A DNA stretch of 64,000 nt from Adenanthera pavonina (GCA_026686845.1 JAIVEN010000006.1:36440501-36504500); one strand, 5' to 3'. Positions 33,561 through 46,023 are shown, numbered from the stretch's first letter. Translations and numbers: made by a program. Notes: generated from the letters alone by a model not told the origin.

Positions 33561-34256
33561 TTAGTCAGCAGTTCCGTAAGCTTGGAGAGCCTCACCAGTT
33601 AACCTGCAAATCCTCCATTCCTGCAAGATCTTGGCACCCATCTCCTCATAAAACTCGATGGCATTGACGTTCCAATCAAGCACGACCCACTCCACTCTCC
33701 CATACCCCACCTCCACCGCCTTCTTCGCCACCGCCGAAAGCAGCATTTTCCCGAACCCTTTCCTTCTGTAACACTCTCTCACAAACAAATCCTCCACATA
33801 GAACCCAGGCTTAGCGAGAAACGTAGAGTAATTGGGAAAGAAGAGCACAAACCCAGCAACCACAACGTCATCGCCCTCCGATTTGAACCTCTCCCTATCC
33901 GGATCCTCAATCGGAAGGTCCAGATTCGAAACCTGAACCGTGGGTTTGTAGAAGGGATTGAAGGTCGATTCCGGGAAGGGGTTGGGGGAAACTTCGAGGA
34001 TGAAGACGGTGAAGGAGTGGAAGGGCTGGGAATTGAAGAGAGTTGAGGAGAGAGAAGACTCGGTGGCGGAGCAGAGATGGGTGAGGCGCTCGAACACGGC
34101 CATCTGGTGGATGAGCTTGTGTATGTGAGGGACGTCTAAAGGGGTGGCCAGACGTACGCGGGAGAACAGAGGATAGCCCACCGGCGTCGACTCCGGCAAT
34201 CCCGTCACCGGAGTCGGCGCTGGATTCGGTGGCGGTGGCGGTGCGGCGGCGGCCAT
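33561..34256 (-). CDS. NATA1-like: GNAT N-acetyltransferase, NATA1/NATA2-like, copy 1
   Basis: Single-exon 231-residue enzyme of the GNAT superfamily, closest to plant NATA1/NATA2, which acetylate ornithine, thialysine or diamines with acetyl-CoA. Pro-rich N-terminus, then RVRLATPLDVPHIHKLIHQM (strand 1 and helix 1), VVVAGFVLFFPNYSTF, GFYVEDLFVRECYRRKGFGK with the acetyl-CoA signature RRKGFG at 164-169, and DWNVNAIEFYEEMGAK with Tyr203 at the usual general-acid position. The start is set at MAAAAPPPPP: the frame stays open upstream here, but copy 3 has a stop right before the same Met. Of the three copies this one keeps the residues common in the family (ED at 155-156, EWR at 213-215). Confidence 0.88.
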   Translation of the reverse strand: MAAAAPPPPPNPAPTPVTGLPESTPVGYPLFSRVRLATPLDVPHIHKLIHQMAVFERLTHLCSATESSLSSTLFNSQPFHSFTVFILEVSPNPFPESTFNPFYKPTVQVSNLDLPIEDPDRERFKSEGDDVVVAGFVLFFPNYSTFLAKPGFYVEDLFVRECYRRKGFGKMLLSAVAKKAVEVGYGRVEWVVLDWNVNAIEFYEEMGAKILQEWRICRLTGEALQAYGTAD

Positions 34257-34359
34257 GGATGAAAAGATGAGTTGATATGGTTTTTGCTTGTAATCAAGAG
34301 AAAAGGTATGCAAGCGCTCTTACTAGAAGATAGTAGTGATAGGTTGGTTGCTGGCACTA

Positions 34360-34367
34360 TATTTATA
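34360..34367 (-). promoter_or_regulatory. TATA box of GNAT copy 1
   Basis: TATAAATA on the minus strand, 104 bp upstream of the start codon; conserved in copy 3 (54406-54413). Confidence 0.65.
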
Positions 34368-34380
34368 GGAGGAAATGCAT

Positions 34381-35324
34381 ACACACACAACTTTATTAAC
34401 AAACTAAAAATGATTGAGGAAAAATTTTCTTTTGTTTCTGCATAAATAAGTCAAATCTAATATGAAAGAAAGCATTTATTCTAATTAAAATTGCATATGA
34501 AAAAATATATTTATATAAATTAATAGTAAATAAGTAATTTTATTTTTTTTATATATATTTTTTAAGAATCTTTTGTGATACTCTATTTGGTCTCAAATAT
34601 AAGGAATAAATATAAGTCTTTTTTTTATCTAAAATATTTATTAATATTTTCCTATAAAAAAAATTTAGTGATATACATATTAATTTAGGGATATTTTGAG
34701 AAATCTTTTCAATTTGGGACATATTTAAAATGACTTACAATTTTTAACCATAATACTTGATCTATGTTAATTAATTATTCGTCCCTTACATTGAGATAAG
34801 ATTTAGATTCCTACTATGCTATCTCCCTTACTTATTCAAGTATAATGCATAAAAATAATTAAAAATTGAAGTACATTTCAAAGAGAGAAAGATCTCTAAC
34901 CATCATGAACAAAACCATCAACTAGTCTCCCATAACAAAAAATTCAACCAAGCTCTGAGCAATATAGATCAAATACAACCACAAACTATACGTAATAAAA
35001 TTGCGAACTGCCAAAACTATACATTTGTTTCAATAGTTCCATATTAAAGATATCCACACAAAGACAAATTCCTTTAAGAGTTTTTTCCTCTTCATATCTC
35101 TTATGGTTAGTGGATGAGGCAAAATGCAATTTTGCCTTAACTTTGAAACTTTTCCTTATTTTTCCTTTTTGTTAGTTCATTGAACTTGTGGCTTACTGGT
35201 GAGAGCATCGTGCTTTCTCTTGTTAGGTTAATGAGTTCAAATGTGCAGCTAGACAAGAAGCAATTGAGTTCTCTTTTTTTTATTTTCATTTATTTTATGT
35301 CAAGCAATTGAGGAGCAAGTATTT
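34381..35324. other. Upstream flank of GNAT copy 1, shared with copies 2 and 3
   Basis: 34381-34394 (ACACACACAACTTT) is the empty site corresponding to the micro-insertions at 49051-49098 and 54431-54484. 34900-35270 aligns with 49398-49815 and 54785-55480, including a tRNA-like segment at 35189-35250 (TGGCTTACTGGTGAGAGC to GAGTTCAAATGTG). This shows copy 1 and the later copies share ancestry well beyond the gene. Confidence 0.55.
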
Positions 35325-36260
35325 TCAATATCAAGTCGCTTGGGTGCTCAAAAAGGGTTTCAAGGATCTGGTTGGGAAAATAGAAATTGGATTAATGGAA
35401 TCTAAGCTTTTGCTGGAGCTGCAAATGCTTGGAATGATGCACATATTGGCAATATCCCTAGGAAGAAGAAACATTTGGTGAAGCAATTGGAAGGAATTGA
35501 TAGAGCCAGGCAAATAAATGACAAAAATGGGTTGTTCAGGCTCGAGAACAAGTTGTGGCAGAAATCTAAGGTTTGTTTTACGATGTTTTCTATTTTATTG
35601 TTCTTAAAACAGTTTTATAAAACTGTTTTCGAGAATAAGTTTTAAAAACAAGAAAATAAAATAATTTGGTTAGATAATTTTTTTCAAAATCATAACTAGT
35701 GAGTGATAGATGAGTTATGTAAAATTTATAACTTTACCATTAGTGAGGTGGGTGTTTTTCATCTTTTCTTGTGTTTTCCACAACAAAAACTACAAAACAC
35801 TTTAAAGTTGTTCCGAGTTTTCTGTTCTTTTATCTTTTTATTTCTCAGAATAATTTATAAAAAACAGGTTTACTAAACAAATTTTTTTATTTTTTTATTT
35901 TCAAAAATAAAAAAAACTATTTTTAAAAATAGAACCAAATAGGCCCCTACTAAACTCATTGCACAAGAGGAGTTATTGTGGTTTTGGAAGTCGAGATGCA
36001 AATGGCTCCAATGGGGAGATCGTAACACCCGGTTTTTTCATGGGTCAACGATTATAAAGAAGAAGAGGAATAGTATTGATGCTTTGAAGAATGATCAGGA
36101 TGAATGGATTTTTGGCCAAGAAATTTTGAAAGAGATGGCTTGCAATTAGTTTAAGGAACTGTATTCTAAAGACACCGACACTAGATTGAACCATTAGAGT
36201 AAGTAAGTAATTAACTTAGAACAATCTTGCGGCTACAATCATTTTTCAACCTCTTCGGAA
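35325..36260 (+). pseudogene. L1-type LINE ORF2 fragment split by an insertion
   Basis: Frames give AANAWNDAHIGNIPRKKKHL then LEGIDRARQINDKNGLFRLE (35420-35575), and after a break LIAQEELLWFWKSRCKW, LQWGDRNTRFFHGSTIIKKK (35955-36070). This is the region between endonuclease and reverse transcriptase of plant L1 LINEs. Stops and frameshifts are present. About 370 bp at 35578-35945, AT-rich and ending in AAAAATAGAACCAAATAGG, interrupts it and looks like a MITE. Confidence 0.7.
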
Positions 36261-38429
36261 TCGAGTGAAGGGAGGTAAGTTTACACTTACATTTTGGTTT
36301 CACCTTAATCGTTCACTTACTATTTGTCCAGATATAATCCTTTCAGTAATTTTACAAAAAAATATTGCCGAAAACCTTTTGGATGTCAACATAGTTGTTT
36401 TCATTCCCAAACCACAAATCTCTATTCTTTATTTACTATTTCCCATCTTCATCTTCACAGACAAAGGCAAAGAACCAGTCCCCACCCCATCTTCATCTTC
36501 CACTAGCGAGTTTCTTGCTTGTGATCGGCAACCTATTTTGACATCCTCCAGCGGAGTCCCATCCACTAGCCCACACACCATCTTCGTCTTCCACCTATTC
36601 TACCATCTCTTGTTGCATATAATGCTTTATTCTGGATCTTCTTTGTCTTTTACCATTAGAGGGTTAAGGATCTGTGATGGTAGTGTAGTATTGATGGTAT
36701 ATGTAACGGTGGTATTGATTAGAGGGACGTGGTAGGCATAGGGATTTTTTTTTTCCTTTTTTTTTGCCAACATAGGTGGAGGGATGAGTTGTAGGGCCAA
36801 AGAAGAAAGGAATGAATTGAAAAAATGAAGGACTTTTTATTCAGATTTATTATAATATGTTTTTGCTTTTTAAACATTGTAGTGTATTATTATTAATTAT
36901 AATAAAGGTAGATGAAATCTTATTAAACATTTTTTCTATTTTGCTAATCTTTATTTTTCCTTGTAGTGTATATTTGGATTTGATTTTGATTCTGATTCTG
37001 AATGAGGTTGTAGTCTAAATTTGATTTGGATTTATACTTTGATATTAATATATAGTTTGGTTTTTATTTTAATTGTTTTATTTCTAGATTTGGAATTTCT
37101 TGGCTTTCTTAGCATCATATATATATATATATATGTATATATAAACAGAGTTTTGTTCTAGAAAAAAAATGGAAATGAAGAAACATATATATATATATAT
37201 CTTATCATGTGTTATCTATCTCTAGACTTTTTTTGCTTTAAAAATTTAAATTTACTTTTCTCTCAAAATTTCAAATCACATCTATTGAATTGACAAATTG
37301 CTCTCATTAAATGTATCATAAAGAAGCAGTTCTTCTTTTTCGCCAAAGAATAAGGCAAAACACCATCCAATGTTAGTTACATTAAGATGAAAAAAAACCT
37401 GACCTAATCTTTTTATTTTATTCTTCATTTTCATTCATACTTGTTTTTTTTAATTCAATTGTTAAAAATGTATAATTTTCTTATTTAACTTTTTTCTCCA
37501 TGCCACCATGTATTTATGGTGACATTAAATTTTAACTAATTTAGTCCAATGTGAGGTGGGTCTCAAATAGAGGTAATTCTAAATCTTTGCATGTGAGGTA
37601 GGTCTCAAATAGAGGTGATTCTAAATTTTTGTTTAAAATGAGGAAAAATTAGATGGAAGAGAAAATTAAAGAGAAAAATAGATGTGCATATAGATAATAT
37701 TCTATCTATTTTGCTTTTTTATCACACATTCTTAATGTATTTTTTTTATAATTTAATGTTTCTATTTATTCATATAATTAACACTATATTAATCTTGTAT
37801 AATTTAGCTTCTATCTTAGAAGAAAATAAAATCACTACTGTTACAAAACCTTTTTCTTTTTTTTTCCTCCTTTCCTCACCTTATCAAATCAAAAGGGTAT
37901 TTTTCTTTGTGGTCCCATCCTGGTAGAATTTTCGTCCTTGTAAATCTACATATATGGTATATATTTTCCCTCCGTCCCTTTGTCAAATGAGAAGCTTCCG
38001 AGCGAATTAATAAAAGAGTATTTATCTTTGTGTTTCAAGTTCTCCTTTGTGTAATGTGGGTCCATACCCTTTTTTTTTATTATATTTAAATTCTCATGTC
38101 CTTCTTTTTAAATGAATTTGATTAATAAGTCTAAAATGGTAACTTGCACACAGAGCTACTATGTGTTGGGGGAGGAATTTATATATGCATACATTTAATT
38201 TAATTAAAGATGCTTCTTTTTTATTTTCTATAATCTTGATGCATTATTTTTGTATTAAACTAGAATTCAAATCTTTGGCCAAAAGAAAACTAAAATGTAA
38301 AATCCATGAAAAAAAAATACATGAAAAAATACAAATGAAAGGAGAAGTGGGAGAAAACGTGTGACAGACGTGGGCCCATGAATAGAAAGAAGTTGAAGAA
38401 TAGCAGTTGTGGCCCTTTTGGGTATGAGG
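36261..38429. other. Intergenic, AT-rich, no gene supported
   Basis: A 156-codon frame at 36265-36735 has no recognisable family. (AT)n arrays lie at 37117-37134 and 37185-37200. 36737-36776 contains CATAGG repeats around a T tract ending GCCAA (minus strand TTGGC then nine A), a probable but weakly bounded micro-insertion. CCCTCCGTCCCTTTGTC near 37970 resembles a single Stowaway end. Confidence 0.45.
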
Positions 38430-39143
38430 CTATGTTTGGTTAAAAGGATGAGAAGGGATGGAAGGAATTTTAATGGAGGAAAAAAAAAGGGGAAAGAAAA
38501 AAAGGAATTTTAATTTTACCTCATTTTGAGAGAAAATAAAGAATTTTAATAGAGGGGTTTTAATGTTACCTTGTTTGGGTTAGGAGGGGGTGGGAGGGAA
38601 AATAATGATAATTTGACTATTATACCTTTAGCATATTTAAGTTAATATTTTCTTTCTATATTAAAAAAAGTTTTTTTATTTGAATATTAGACAAAGTTCT
38701 TAATCAAAAGGAAATACTCTTTTTTTTCATAACCTCAACCATGATTGTATGTATCTTCTTTTTTTCCTCAACTTTAACCATGATTATATATATTAATCTA
38801 CGAATGTGTCTGTGTGTGTTCATGATTTTATACATGTATGTCACTAAGGTATTTCGTATTTTATGAGTGAGACAAAAAAGAGACGCGATAAGACTGACCA
38901 GTATATTGTGTGGTTGAGTTATGAAAAAGTGAAGGGCATTTTGATTATATTAGACACAATAACACATTTTTCCCCCAAATTAGGGTAATTTGGGGGGGGG
39001 AAATATATAAGGGGAGGGGAGAGAAAATTTTAATAATATTTTTCCTCCCCTCCTCCAATTATTCGATTGCCAGACAAGGGGAGGAGAGTAAAATCCCTCC
39101 CCTTCCTTTCCCTTCCCCTCATTTCCTCCCAACTAAATATACC
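38430..39143. mobile_element. MITE-like element with G/C-block ends
   Basis: Left end CTATGTTTGGTTAAAAGGAT and right end, reverse complemented, GGGTATATTTAGTTGGGAGG are imperfect inverted repeats, followed inside by matching GGATGGAAGG/CCTTCC-type blocks. A second inner pair begins at 38525-38600. Similar in style to 10610-10862. Confidence 0.5.
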
Positions 39144-39289
39144 CTAAATGAATAAATGATTTAAAACTATGCCAAAGTTATGTGTGGGCATTCAGAACTA
39201 TTGACAGCAATAATATAATTAGGCCAACTAAATTAAATAGCAAAATTAGGGATGCATAAAGATCATATAAGATCAGGTTGACAGTTAAC

Positions 39290-39800
39290 ACGATGTTCAA
39301 TCTTTGTAAGGTTAAATAAGATCGGGCCAACCCGGCATACACGACGGGGGTTGGCCCGGTATTAAAAAATATTTAAAAATAAAAATAAATTAATTTTATT
39401 TATGAACAAAAATATAATTACATTTACCTAAAATATATTTTCTTAAAAATAATATTATAATAAAAAATAATATTTATTAAAATTATAAATATTCAATAAT
39501 CATGTATTATTTTTACACAATATTAAGAAATTAATTTAAAATTTTAAATAAAATTAAAAGATTGAATACTTAAAAATATTCATAATAATGATATAATTAA
39601 TTTATTATATATAATGTATTAAGAAAAATATCATATAAAAATAATATTTATAATTTTTTTATAAAATATCAAAATTATATATATACCGGGACCAAGTGAG
39701 ACCAAGTTCAACTTCAACTTGGTGTTCAACTTGACCCGGTCTTTGAGACCAACTCGGTATGCCGGGTAGGATCGAGCCTACCGGGCTATCGGGTTAATTA
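39290..39800. mobile_element. Inverted-repeat element with CCCGGT/ACCGGG ends
   Basis: GATCGGGCCAACCCGGCATA near 39320 and TATGCCGGGTAGGATCGAG near 39756 are inverted relative to each other around about 400 bp of AT-rich DNA. It resembles the CCGGTT family but with different end words. Confidence 0.5.
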
Positions 39801-39839
39801 AATACCCTTAAGTAAAATAATCGTTAGAATTTAACCATA

Positions 39840-39877
39840 TGGTAGATTTTTTTTTATGAAAACTAGATAGTAGATTT
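39840..39877 (-). mobile_element. Micro-insertion with 10-bp target duplication
   Basis: TGGTAGATTT (39840-39849) and TAGTAGATTT (39868-39877) match at 9 of 10. The 18 bases between read, on the minus strand, TCTAGTTTTCAT then A run; the target junction reads TT|AA. Confidence 0.55.
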
Positions 39878-41180
39878 AATAGTAAAATAAATATGGATAC
39901 ATGGGAAACTCCATGTATATTCAATCAATATAAATGTGAATATAATAAAATGAATATGATAATTCAATTACTTGAAAAAAATAACGATTTAATTAACAAT
40001 TCAATAAAAATGAAGAAAAAAATTCTTAAAGTCTTATTTGGGATCCTTATTGTTAAATTCAATATGACTATACTTCATTAATATCTAACATAATAAAGTA
40101 TAAATAATTATAAAATAGATCAAATATGAATATAATAAAATTTTCAGAAATTGTTAGGATTATTATTAACTACTATCATTATTAGGCATTTATTTTCTTA
40201 AAACCATATTTTTAGCTAGGCTTTATCTGTGGTTTCTAAATATATGTGTTCCGCATCTATTATTGCATGCGTGTATAGATATACGTGGAAGGGACTGGGA
40301 TGCAAATTTGATTGTTGGATTTTTTGGAAACTTGGTTGCTCACTCTTGGAATATATTAGTTATTAATTCATCTTCTTTTGCTTTTACTTTAAAAAAATCT
40401 TATTCCTTACACTTCTCTATTTTATATTGTTTTGAATATTAAAATCTAAACTATGTATGGGAAAATAAAGCTGGGAGCTGCTTGAATCATAATTTTAATT
40501 AGAAAGCCAGTTTTCATTACATTAATTCCAAAGAGCAGGTTAGATGGAGTGAGATAGGTATTCAATTGTTTTTTCCCATGGTCTTTAGATAGTTAATATA
40601 AGGTGTATATCACCTATTCTTCAGATAGCTAATACTATTGTGGACCTAGCTACCGTTACGAAGTCCATGTAAGACTCCATAATAAATAATTGAAAAAGCA
40701 TTCATTAAGACTTCTGCTTTCTCTATATGTATTTAATAAGGCCATTGTCTGAGTTAAGATGGCTTTGAGCAGCTGATTATACTACTTGGTTACATATTGG
40801 ATGTCTAGGAGAGAACTAAATGGATGCATTGTGCTGTGATATTGGTCACTCCCCTTTGCTTAAAGTTGATGGTTATGTGCAGCTTACTATTACACTTTTT
40901 GGTCATATTGCTTTTCTTGAGTAGGATAGCTATATCTTGCCAATTTATTTGGATACTTATATCTTGGCGTCAATAAGATTGATACATGAGTGAGTGTACC
41001 TGTATAATTGGTAGAATTTTATATATGAGCATAAGGTCTCCTAGAAAGCACGCCATAGGCAATTTCTGTGAATTAGTATAGGGTATTCTTTGATTTATTT
41101 GATTTTATTAATTTTTGCCTTAAAAAGTTTTAAAATTTACTCATTCTCCCCAATTTATTTGTTTTCTTCCATGCTTATCA
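39878..41180. other. Unassigned, possibly LTR-derived
   Basis: No gene. 40550-41100 is less AT-rich than its surroundings and directly precedes the Ogre-like LTR sequence; it may be the upstream part of that LTR, but no boundary is visible. Confidence 0.3.
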
Positions 41181-41185
41181 TTTTC

Positions 41186-42130
41186 TCTTATCTGCTCCAA
41201 GTGGTAACACTATGAGCATTTAAATACTGATAAGTAATTTGTGAGTGATAAAGTCACCACATATGCTGTTTATTTTTCTTTGAAAATATATGTAATAATT
41301 ACATTTTGAATTCTTCTTAATATTTTTTTTAAATAAATAAATATGTGTTAAAAGGATCTTATTTATTTCTATTTTTATAATAAAAAAATAAAAAAGCGTT
41401 TGTACAAAAATTATTTGTTTTCCTTCTGACTTTTTATACCTTTTGTCTCGAGTGGCATCACTGTGGGCATTTAGGTGTTAATTAGTGAGCTGTGAGTGAT
41501 AAAGTCACCACAGATCTTGATTGATTTATTTTCTAAAAAATAAAATAATAAACAAAATAAATCAATCAATATAAATGAATAATATATCAATATGTATATA
41601 AAAGTCATATTTTTAAATTACTCTTATCGCTTGTCTTTTATAAAACATCTTACCATGATTGTATTTATTTTTATAATTTAATATAAAAATAATTTATGTA
41701 AAAAAAAGGTTCACTTTCCCCACTTTTATCCTTTAAGCCTTTTTTTTGCATTCTGCCCCGAGTGGTAATACCGTGGGAATTTAGGTATTGATCAATAACT
41801 TGTAAGTGATAAAGTCACCACATATGCTAATTATTTTTCTTTGAAAATAGATGTAATAATTACATTTTGAATTTTTCTTAATGTTTTTTTAAATAAATAA
41901 ATGAGAGTTAAAGGAATCCTATCTATTTCTATTTTTATAATAACAAGAAAATAAAAATGATTTGAACAAAAACTATTAGTTCTCCTTCAAACTTTTTTAA
42001 TTCTTTATGCCTATCCGTCTTGAGTGTTAACACCGTAGGTATTTAGGTACCAACCGATGAAATATGAGTGATAAAGTCATCATGTAAACTAGTTGATTTT
42101 ATAAAATTGATTTCACATTTGATTTTTTTA
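41186..42130 (+). repeat. Four diverged tandem units of about 250-310 bp
   Basis: Each unit carries an AGTGGTAACAC-like word, a TTTAGGT block and GTGAGTGATAAAGTCACCAC (near 41241, 41491, 41801 and 42063), followed by AT-rich DNA with AATAATTACATTTTGAATT. They directly precede the Ogre-like LTR end and are probably repeats internal to that LTR. Confidence 0.6.
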
Positions 42131-42309
42131 AAAAACAATGAAAAAAAGTGATGATAAGAGTAAAACATAGAAATTAAACTATTTTTTGTAAATTAAAACG
42201 CAATTACTAATTCTGACAATCATTTTATTTGTGGAATGATAATTCATTTTCCAAACTTCTCTTTTCAAAAAAATATATATATAATAAAAAATATCAACCC
42301 AGTGACACG

Positions 42310-42800
42310 CATTTATAGCCTGCACTATGTCGACTTTGATCCCTATCACAGGTTACGTAGACCCCAGACTCTAATTCTGGGTCAAGTCCACTTTTGTAAA
42401 TAAATAATATTTTTCTCTTATTTTATTTTTCCAACTTCCCATATTTTCATTTTATTCTTTATTTTCATTTACATTTTATTTTATTTTTATTTTTGCATAT
42501 GAATGATTAAATGGCAATCAAAATAATTTTTTAAAAGCCATAAAAATTGCATGATCAACTTAAGGCAACTGTTCTTTGGAACGGGTATTGTGGGGGTGTC
42601 TAACACCTTTCCCACTCACAATCGTATTCCCAAATCCAACTCTAATTCACAGACCATCCTTTTCTTTTATTTCGGTTTTCCAAAATTTTCCTTTAAAATT
42701 TTGGTTGCGACTCCTCTGAAATCAGCCTCCGTCGAAAGGGCCGATTTCTCTCTTTTTCTTTCATCTCCGTGCCATCCGCGTCGCATCTTCGGGTGTGACA
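42310..42800 (+). repeat. Ogre-like LTR 3' end, copy A
   Basis: About 490 bp aligning closely with 43625-44120, from ACGCATTTATAGCCTGC to GGGTGTGACA. Both share TGGGTCAAGTCCA, GGTTGCGACTCCTC and GAGAGGGCCGATTTC-type sequence. Here the LTR end is not followed by a primer site, so it is a solo or 3' LTR end. Confidence 0.6.
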
Positions 42801-43620
42801 CTGGTCATTGAATTTTAGTGTTGTTCTAATTAAAATAAGTGGACACTAAATTTAAAAATAAATTAAAAGTGTTAATTATAAAAGTTTGTCACAGCATACT
42901 AATGCGTTAAAAAATTCATCCGTCTAACTTGATTGAATAAAAGTACCTTAAATATTTAAACTTAAATACTTATATTATATGTCATTTTAACCTATGTTTC
43001 AAATGGTGTTTATGTGAAGAATTGGGATAAAAATTATCTTGGCCATATGATCTTATTAGTTATGGTGCAAATAGGAGGCTAAATACTCTATGAAATTCAT
43101 GTCAAAATTTAGAATTAAATAACTAAAATAAACAACGCATCTCTTATTTCATCAATATATTAACAATTGGATTTGAAAATTGATGAATTGGTTAATGGTT
43201 CAATCCAGTGAGACGGGTGAACTACGTAAAATAAAATCAGCTTATATCTTTAATTTATTATTGATGCAAATTTACACCTAATAAATAAGCAAGATGAAAG
43301 GAAAGACTAATGAAAAATAGGTAATATATATATATATTATAAATTTTTAAAACAAGTATATACATTATAAATATTTTACATCTTACAATTATTTTATTTT
43401 TATTTATAAATTATAAAATATTGATCGACTTCTTAAATTTACCGGATGATATATATATATATATATATATACTCTATACATCTTACTATAAGGAGTCAAA
43501 ATTTTTATATATCTTACTATAAGGAGTCAAAATTTTGTTGTTGAAGTGAAAATCATTATCTCACACACTACATATGCTGCCAAGTGCCAAAGAATGATTC
43601 GTACAAGGCAACCAAAGTTG
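42801..43620. other. Between the two LTR ends, AT-rich
   Basis: No gene. Contains (AT)n at 43449-43470 and a two-copy 31-bp repeat at 43480-43541 (ATCTTACTATAAGGAGTCAA twice). Confidence 0.5.
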
Positions 43621-43624
43621 GAGA

Positions 43625-44120
43625 TACGCATTTATAACCCGAATTACATCGACTTTGATCCTTATCATAGAGTATATAGGTCTCAGATTCTAATTTTGGG
43701 TCAAGTCCATTCTTGTAAATAAATAATATTTTCCTCTTATTTTATTTTTCCAACTTCCCATATTTTCATTTTATTCTTTATTTTCATTTACATTTTCTTT
43801 TATTTTTATTTTTGCATGTGAATGATTAAAGGGCAATCAAAATAATTTTTTAAAAGCCATAAAAATTGCATGATCAACTTAAGGTAACCGTTTTTTGAAA
43901 CAGGTGTTGTGGGGGTGCCAAACATCTTCTCTACTCACAATCGTACTCCAGAACCCAACTCTGATTTGCAGATCATCCTTTTCCTTTTATTTCGATTTTC
44001 AAAAATTTTCCCTCAAAATTTTGGTTGCGACTCCTCCGAAATCGGCCTCCGTCGAGAGGGCCGATTTCTCTCTTTTTCTTTCATCTCCACGCCATTCGCA
44101 TCGTATCTTTGGGTATGACA
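43625..44120 (+). repeat. Ogre-like LTR 3' end, copy B, followed by primer site
   Basis: Second LTR end, finishing GGGTATGACA at 44120, immediately followed by the primer-binding site. Only the last about 500 bp of the LTR is present; the tandem units seen before copy A are missing. Confidence 0.6.
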
Positions 44121-44123
44121 GTT

Positions 44124-44138
44124 TGGCGACTCCACTGG
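44124..44138 (+). promoter_or_regulatory. Primer-binding site, Ogre/Tat type
   Basis: TGGCGACTCCACTGG, the primer site known from Ogre/Tat Ty3/Gypsy elements (tRNA-Arg), three bases after the LTR end. Confidence 0.7.
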
Positions 44139-45070
44139 AAAAAATGATTAAGAGTCAAGCCTATATAGGTTAATCATGCATTGTGTTATGGCTTTATATT
44201 TATTTTTAGCTGCTCTTTTATCTAAATGTTGTTTGCCTCACATGATTAGGCTAGATAACATGCTTGATAATTTTGTCTATTCACGTGCTTTTAAATATAT
44301 TTTTGTTGAGTTGAATAACATGTGATAGGATAGATAACATGCAGAATGAACCCTAGGGTAGACAACTGTTATCTATTTATGTATTGTTTTATCTGCAAGT
44401 GCGAACTTTGGGTAGTGTTTAGGTCATAAGGTCTGTATGCTCCCCTCACACACTGAGCACTTACTCATTTAACCTCACACACATAATGGGCCCTATACCC
44501 GGGTCTGCAAGTACCCTAGGATAGTTGAAGTTTGTAATGGTGCCTTTGAGGGGCTATTAAGCTCCCAGAGATCACTGTGAAGACTTCACCCGAGTTGTTA
44601 CCTATTTACTAAGTTTAGTCCGGGAAGGGCTTTTAAAGCTCTCAAAGAACTAAGTTTATTGGATAAGGTTTCTGTCTTGATGACGGGCACAGCTTGGGAA
44701 CTTCTTTGGAAAATAGAAGTATCCAGAAACTTGCACACAATAATAGATGAAGCCTAGAGGTTAACCCAACCAGTTAAAGCCAAGAATCCTACTCTATGGT
44801 GTACCTAATATAGGACATGGGGAGCATATCCCTTCTCATGCATTTCTCTTCATATAATTTAAATTACATTAATGGAGTGGTTGTCATATTAATAAGCCCT
44901 CAAATATTTTATACCTTATTCATGGAGAGACCTTGTCCTTCATGATACAAGGACTAGTTTCTATCTTCTTGAGATACAATAAAGATCTTCCAAGAGACAA
45001 GCTTTCATGACTATTAAATGGGACCTAAGTTAATTTCCCTCAAAAGCTTTTATTTGAAGAAAGATTTCAA
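44139..45070 (+). mobile_element. Leader of a truncated Ogre-like element
   Basis: About 900 bp of non-coding, comparatively GC-balanced sequence in leader position (GGTAGACAACTGTTATC, ACACTGAGCACTTACTC, GGGTCTGCAAGTACCCTAGG, then CTAGAGGTTAACCCAACC). It is cut off before any gag or extra Ogre ORF; GNAT duplication unit A begins about 70 bp later. Confidence 0.5.
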
Positions 45071-45960
45071 ACAAAAACTGGAAGAACATGAATCCCTAAG
45101 CTAGAAAAATATAAGTATATTTTTTTAGAACTTCTTTTGAAACAATGTAGCTGAACCATAAATAAAATAAGTTTTATTCAGACAAAATAAGCTTAATAAA
45201 TTTTATGATAAATTAGAATTCGAAAACTGTGCAAATATATTTAATCATATTATATAAATGAATATAATAGAATATGTTTTTGATATTTTAAAAATAAGAA
45301 ATTAGACATTAAAAAAGAAATTAGACAACAATAGCAGAGAGAAATCAAGTGCTTTATTTTAAACAAACAAATTACTTAAAAGCCACTAACAAGTAATAGA
45401 AAGAATAACCCATTTTTACAAACCTTCAAAATCTAAAAGAAGATAATGATCTTAATACTAAAAAAAAAAAAGAAGAAGGATTAAAGACATGTGTATTCTT
45501 AAAAATATAAAAGAAGACAATCTGCAATTGAAATAATAATATATAAATACTTTACATCATGACCATATATTTAAAATATCATAAATTTCAAGCATAAAAT
45601 ATATATAAACTTATAAACAATCATGGATTTTTTTTAATTTTTTAAAAATTTTTAAAAAGTTATGTCTATATATATAAAATAAGTGACAAAAAGATATAGA
45701 TAATATCATAATTTTGTAGCATAAAATATCCACATATATATATATTCAATCATATAGTGCTCGTTTGGTTTGCCTTTTTGTAAAACTATTTTTAGAATAA
45801 CCACAGTTTACAAAAATAAAGTTTGGATAAAAGTAGAGAAGTTTACTGAAAAGTTGTTTGGATGAAAAAAGAGAAAATGATAATTAGAAAGTACAATTTA
45901 ATTTGTAAAAATGCAAACCAAACAAGTCCATAATTATGCTTGTAAAAATATTGCATGTAA

Positions 45961-46023
45961 AGAATTATAAGTGTTTTTCCATAAAAAAAAATATAATTTT
46001 TTTAGAATTATAAACGTTTTTCC
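45961..46023 (+). mobile_element. Probable old insertion with 20-bp flanking repeat
   Basis: A 20-bp repeat beginning AGAATTATAA and ending GTTTTTCC (45961-45980, 46004-46023; 18 of 20) flanks 23 bases with an A9 tract and AT-rich remainder. The same arrangement is present in unit B near 51417-51480, so it predates the duplication. Confidence 0.45.

Noticed and set aside
34257..34313. Longer N-termini for GNAT copies 1 and 2 (19 extra codons)
   Set aside because: The homologous stretch of copy 3 has an in-frame stop just before MAAAP, and the extension lies in the leader between TATA box and start.
37335..37360. CTTCTTTTTCGCCAAAG as another micro-insertion
   Set aside because: No flanking direct repeat found.
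42551..42811. Two similar small proteins at 42551-42811 and 43895-44173
   Set aside because: They lie in repeated LTR sequence, differ in frame and length at the N-terminus, and match no protein; similarity comes from the LTR.
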